Positions 6,993 through 8,224 of a stretch of 8,224 nucleotides of DNA are shown piece after piece. Location: contig JAPHUU010000425.1 of the NCBI GenBank assembly GCA_026193555.1, positions 1 through 8,224 of the forward strand, read 5' to 3'. The notes below the pieces were generated by a model. That model was given only the letters and a program-made list of their open reading frames with translations, did no database searches and was not told the origin of the DNA. The translations under genes were made by a program, and so were the position numbers. The DNA comes from Rhodanobacter sp. (lineage in GTDB: Bacteria > Pseudomonadota > Gammaproteobacteria > Xanthomonadales > Rhodanobacteraceae). Position 1 is the first letter of the stretch; each line of letters begins with the position of its first letter.

Positions 6993-7679
6993 ATGCCCAA
7001 AGCCTATTTCACTGCCGCCACCTTCCGCTTCCTGCACGCGCTCGACCGCAACAACAGTCGCGACTGGTTCACCGCGCACAAGGGCGACTACGAGCGCCAT
7101 GTGCGCGAGCCGTTCCTGCAGCTGATCGCGGATCTGCAGGCACCGCTGCAGAAGATCAGCCCGCACTACCGCGCCGACACGCGCAAGAACGGCGGCTCGC
7201 TGTTCCGCATCTTTCGCGACACCCGCTTCTCCCACAACAAGCTGCCGTACAAGCCGTGGCAGGGCGCGCGCTTCGCCCACGAGCGCCATCGCGAAATTCC
7301 GGCGCCGGTGTTCTACATGCACATCCAGCCGGGCGAGTGCTTCGCTGGTGGCGGCATGTGGCATCCGGAAGCCGATGCGCTGAAACACATCCGCGAATTC
7401 CTGGCCGACAATCCGATGGCATGGAAGCGTGCCACCCGCAGCAAGGCGTTCCGCGAGCACCTCGAACTGGGCGGTGAATCGCTGGTGCGGCCACCGCGCG
7501 GATATGACCCCGCGCATGAACTGATCGACGACCTCAAGCGCAAGGATTTCGTCGCCTCCGCCCGCTTCACCGAGGAACTGGCCTGCTCAGCCGAGCTGCT
7601 GCCGTGGATCGTGGCGACCTTCAAGCGGGTTTCGCCGCTGGTCGACTACCTGTGCGCGGCGCAGGAGCTGGAGTTCTAG
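6993..7679 (+). CDS. DUF2461 family protein (TIGR02453), function unknown
   Basis: A 228-residue soluble protein with no signal peptide or membrane segment. It matches the DUF2461 pattern: N-terminal FTAATFRFLHALDRNNSRDWF followed by a Tyr-containing helix (HKGDYERHV). The signature RKNGGSLFRIFRDTRFSHNK-LPYK lies at 64-87 and FYMHIQPGECFAGGGMWHP at 107-125. The length is near the usual 210-230. No biochemical function is established that I can cite, so none is assigned. The ATG at 6993 fits the family start (MPKAYF...), although there is no clear Shine-Dalgarno; an in-frame TTG at 6969 is possible but less likely. It follows sbcB by 95 bp on the same strand; I see no strong terminator between them, so read-through is possible. 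Its 3' end overlaps the convergent MFS gene by 4 bp. Confidence 0.88.
   Translation: MPKAYFTAATFRFLHALDRNNSRDWFTAHKGDYERHVREPFLQLIADLQAPLQKISPHYRADTRKNGGSLFRIFRDTRFSHNKLPYKPWQGARFAHERHREIPAPVFYMHIQPGECFAGGGMWHPEADALKHIREFLADNPMAWKRATRSKAFREHLELGGESLVRPPRGYDPAHELIDDLKRKDFVASARFTEELACSAELLPWIVATFKRVSPLVDYLCAAQELEF
7676..7679. other. Shared CTAG: stop codons of two convergent genes
   Basis: The palindrome CTAG supplies TAG at 7677-7679 for the plus-strand DUF2461 gene and TAG at 7678-7676 for the minus-strand transporter gene. The two coding regions therefore overlap by 4 bp and leave no room for a conventional terminator between them; any terminator must lie inside the opposite gene. Confidence 0.9.
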
Positions 7680-8224
7680 GCACCGGTCAATGCGATCGAT
7701 CGACGCCGCGCCAGCATCACGAACACGGCCACACCGATGCCGATGCAGGCGGTGAACGCCACGTAGTGCGCTGGCGCCAGCACCCCGAAGCGCTGCACCA
7801 TCAAGCCGATCAGCGGTGGCGTCAGCCCACCGAACAGCGCGTAGGCCACGTTGTACGAGAACGACAGCCCGGAAAATCGCACCGCTGGCGGAAACGCCGC
7901 CACCATCAACGTCGGCACCACGCCGACTACACCGACGCCGAAACCCGACAGCGCATACAGCACGACGAAATGTGCGCCGCCGGCCTGCAGGTCGAGATAC
8001 AGCGCATAGCCGGTCAGCAGCAAACCGATCGCGCCCAGAAGCAGCGCCGGTGCATAGCCGATGCGGTCGGTCAGCCAGCCGTAGAACAGGCAGCCCGCGG
8101 CCAGCGCGAACGAGGCCACGTTGCTGCCGAGAAACGCCCGCGCCGGCGCGACATGGAACACCGACTGCACCAGCGAGGGCGTCATCAGGATCAACACCAT
8201 GATCGCGGCGGTGAGCATCCAGGT
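7676..8224 (-). CDS. MFS transporter, C-terminal half (metabolite:H+ symporter type; cut by window edge)
   Basis: Inner-membrane secondary transporter. Only the last 182 residues are visible; the frame stays open past the right edge (two codons, Thr-Trp, precede the first visible Met), so the N-terminal six helices are outside. Six hydrophobic segments are seen at about 3-25, 31-50, 57-77, 84-109, 118-143 and 150-170, matching helices 7-12. The loop between the second and third has GWLTDRIG (49-56), the C-terminal copy of the MFS DxxG motif. RFSGLSFSYNVAYALFGGLTPPLI (116-139) is typical of the metabolite:H+ symporter (ShiA/ProP/KgtP-like) family. It ends with a short basic tail (ARRRS). The substrate cannot be told from this half; family members carry dicarboxylates, shikimate, betaine and others. 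Its stop overlaps that of the convergent DUF2461 gene. Confidence 0.88.
   Translation of the reverse strand, partial: TWMLTAAIMVLILMTPSLVQSVFHVAPARAFLGSNVASFALAAGCLFYGWLTDRIGYAPALLLGAIGLLLTGYALYLDLQAGGAHFVVLYALSGFGVGVVGVVPTLMVAAFPPAVRFSGLSFSYNVAYALFGGLTPPLIGLMVQRFGVLAPAHYVAFTACIGIGVAVFVMLARRRSIALTGA

Noticed and set aside
1..8224. Defence system, prophage, CRISPR array, insertion sequence or tRNA-linked island.
   Set aside because: I read both strands and found no repeat array, transposase, integrase, toxin-antitoxin pair or RNA gene; the two exonucleases are the housekeeping Orn and ExoI with standard lengths and motifs.

Overview
The window reads as an ordinary, gene-dense stretch of chromosome from a high-GC gammaproteobacterium, most likely of the Xanthomonadales/Lysobacterales (Rhodanobacter/Dyella-like). 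That placement is an inference from the high GC content, the protein sequences, and the folP-glmM and tpiA neighbourhood. Nothing marks it as a mobile island: I see no integrase, transposase, tRNA, CRISPR array or phage gene.

Layout, left to right. The left edge cuts tpiA (minus strand, N-terminal 118 residues). A 120-bp divergent spacer separates it from a plus-strand short-chain dehydrogenase (475-1284). That gene converges, with a 45-bp gap, on a minus-strand isopenicillin-N-synthase-like 2-oxoglutarate/Fe(II) oxygenase (1330-2292). Reading leftward from 5360, the minus strand carries orn, folP, glmM and then the oxygenase, with spacers of 57, 74 and 108 bp, so one leftward transcription unit is plausible. 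A 91-bp divergent spacer separates orn from plus-strand sbcB (5452-6897), which is followed by a DUF2461 gene (6993-7679). The DUF2461 gene converges on a minus-strand MFS transporter of the metabolite:H+ symporter type, cut by the right edge; the two genes share their stop codons.

Functions. orn finishes RNA decay by removing the last di- to pentanucleotides. folP makes dihydropteroate for folate. glmM makes glucosamine-1-phosphate for peptidoglycan and LPS. tpiA is glycolytic. sbcB is the 3'-5' ssDNA exonuclease of recombination and mismatch repair. The SDR, the oxygenase and DUF2461 have clear folds but unknown substrates. Every gene is intact except the two cut by the window edges.

I did not find a convincing new multigene system. 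The points most worth a second look are the hairpin-rich folP-glmM spacer, the SDR with an apparently substituted catalytic Asn, the orphan oxygenase behind glmM, the back-to-back pair of DEDDh exonucleases, and the palindromic CTAG that ends two convergent genes.
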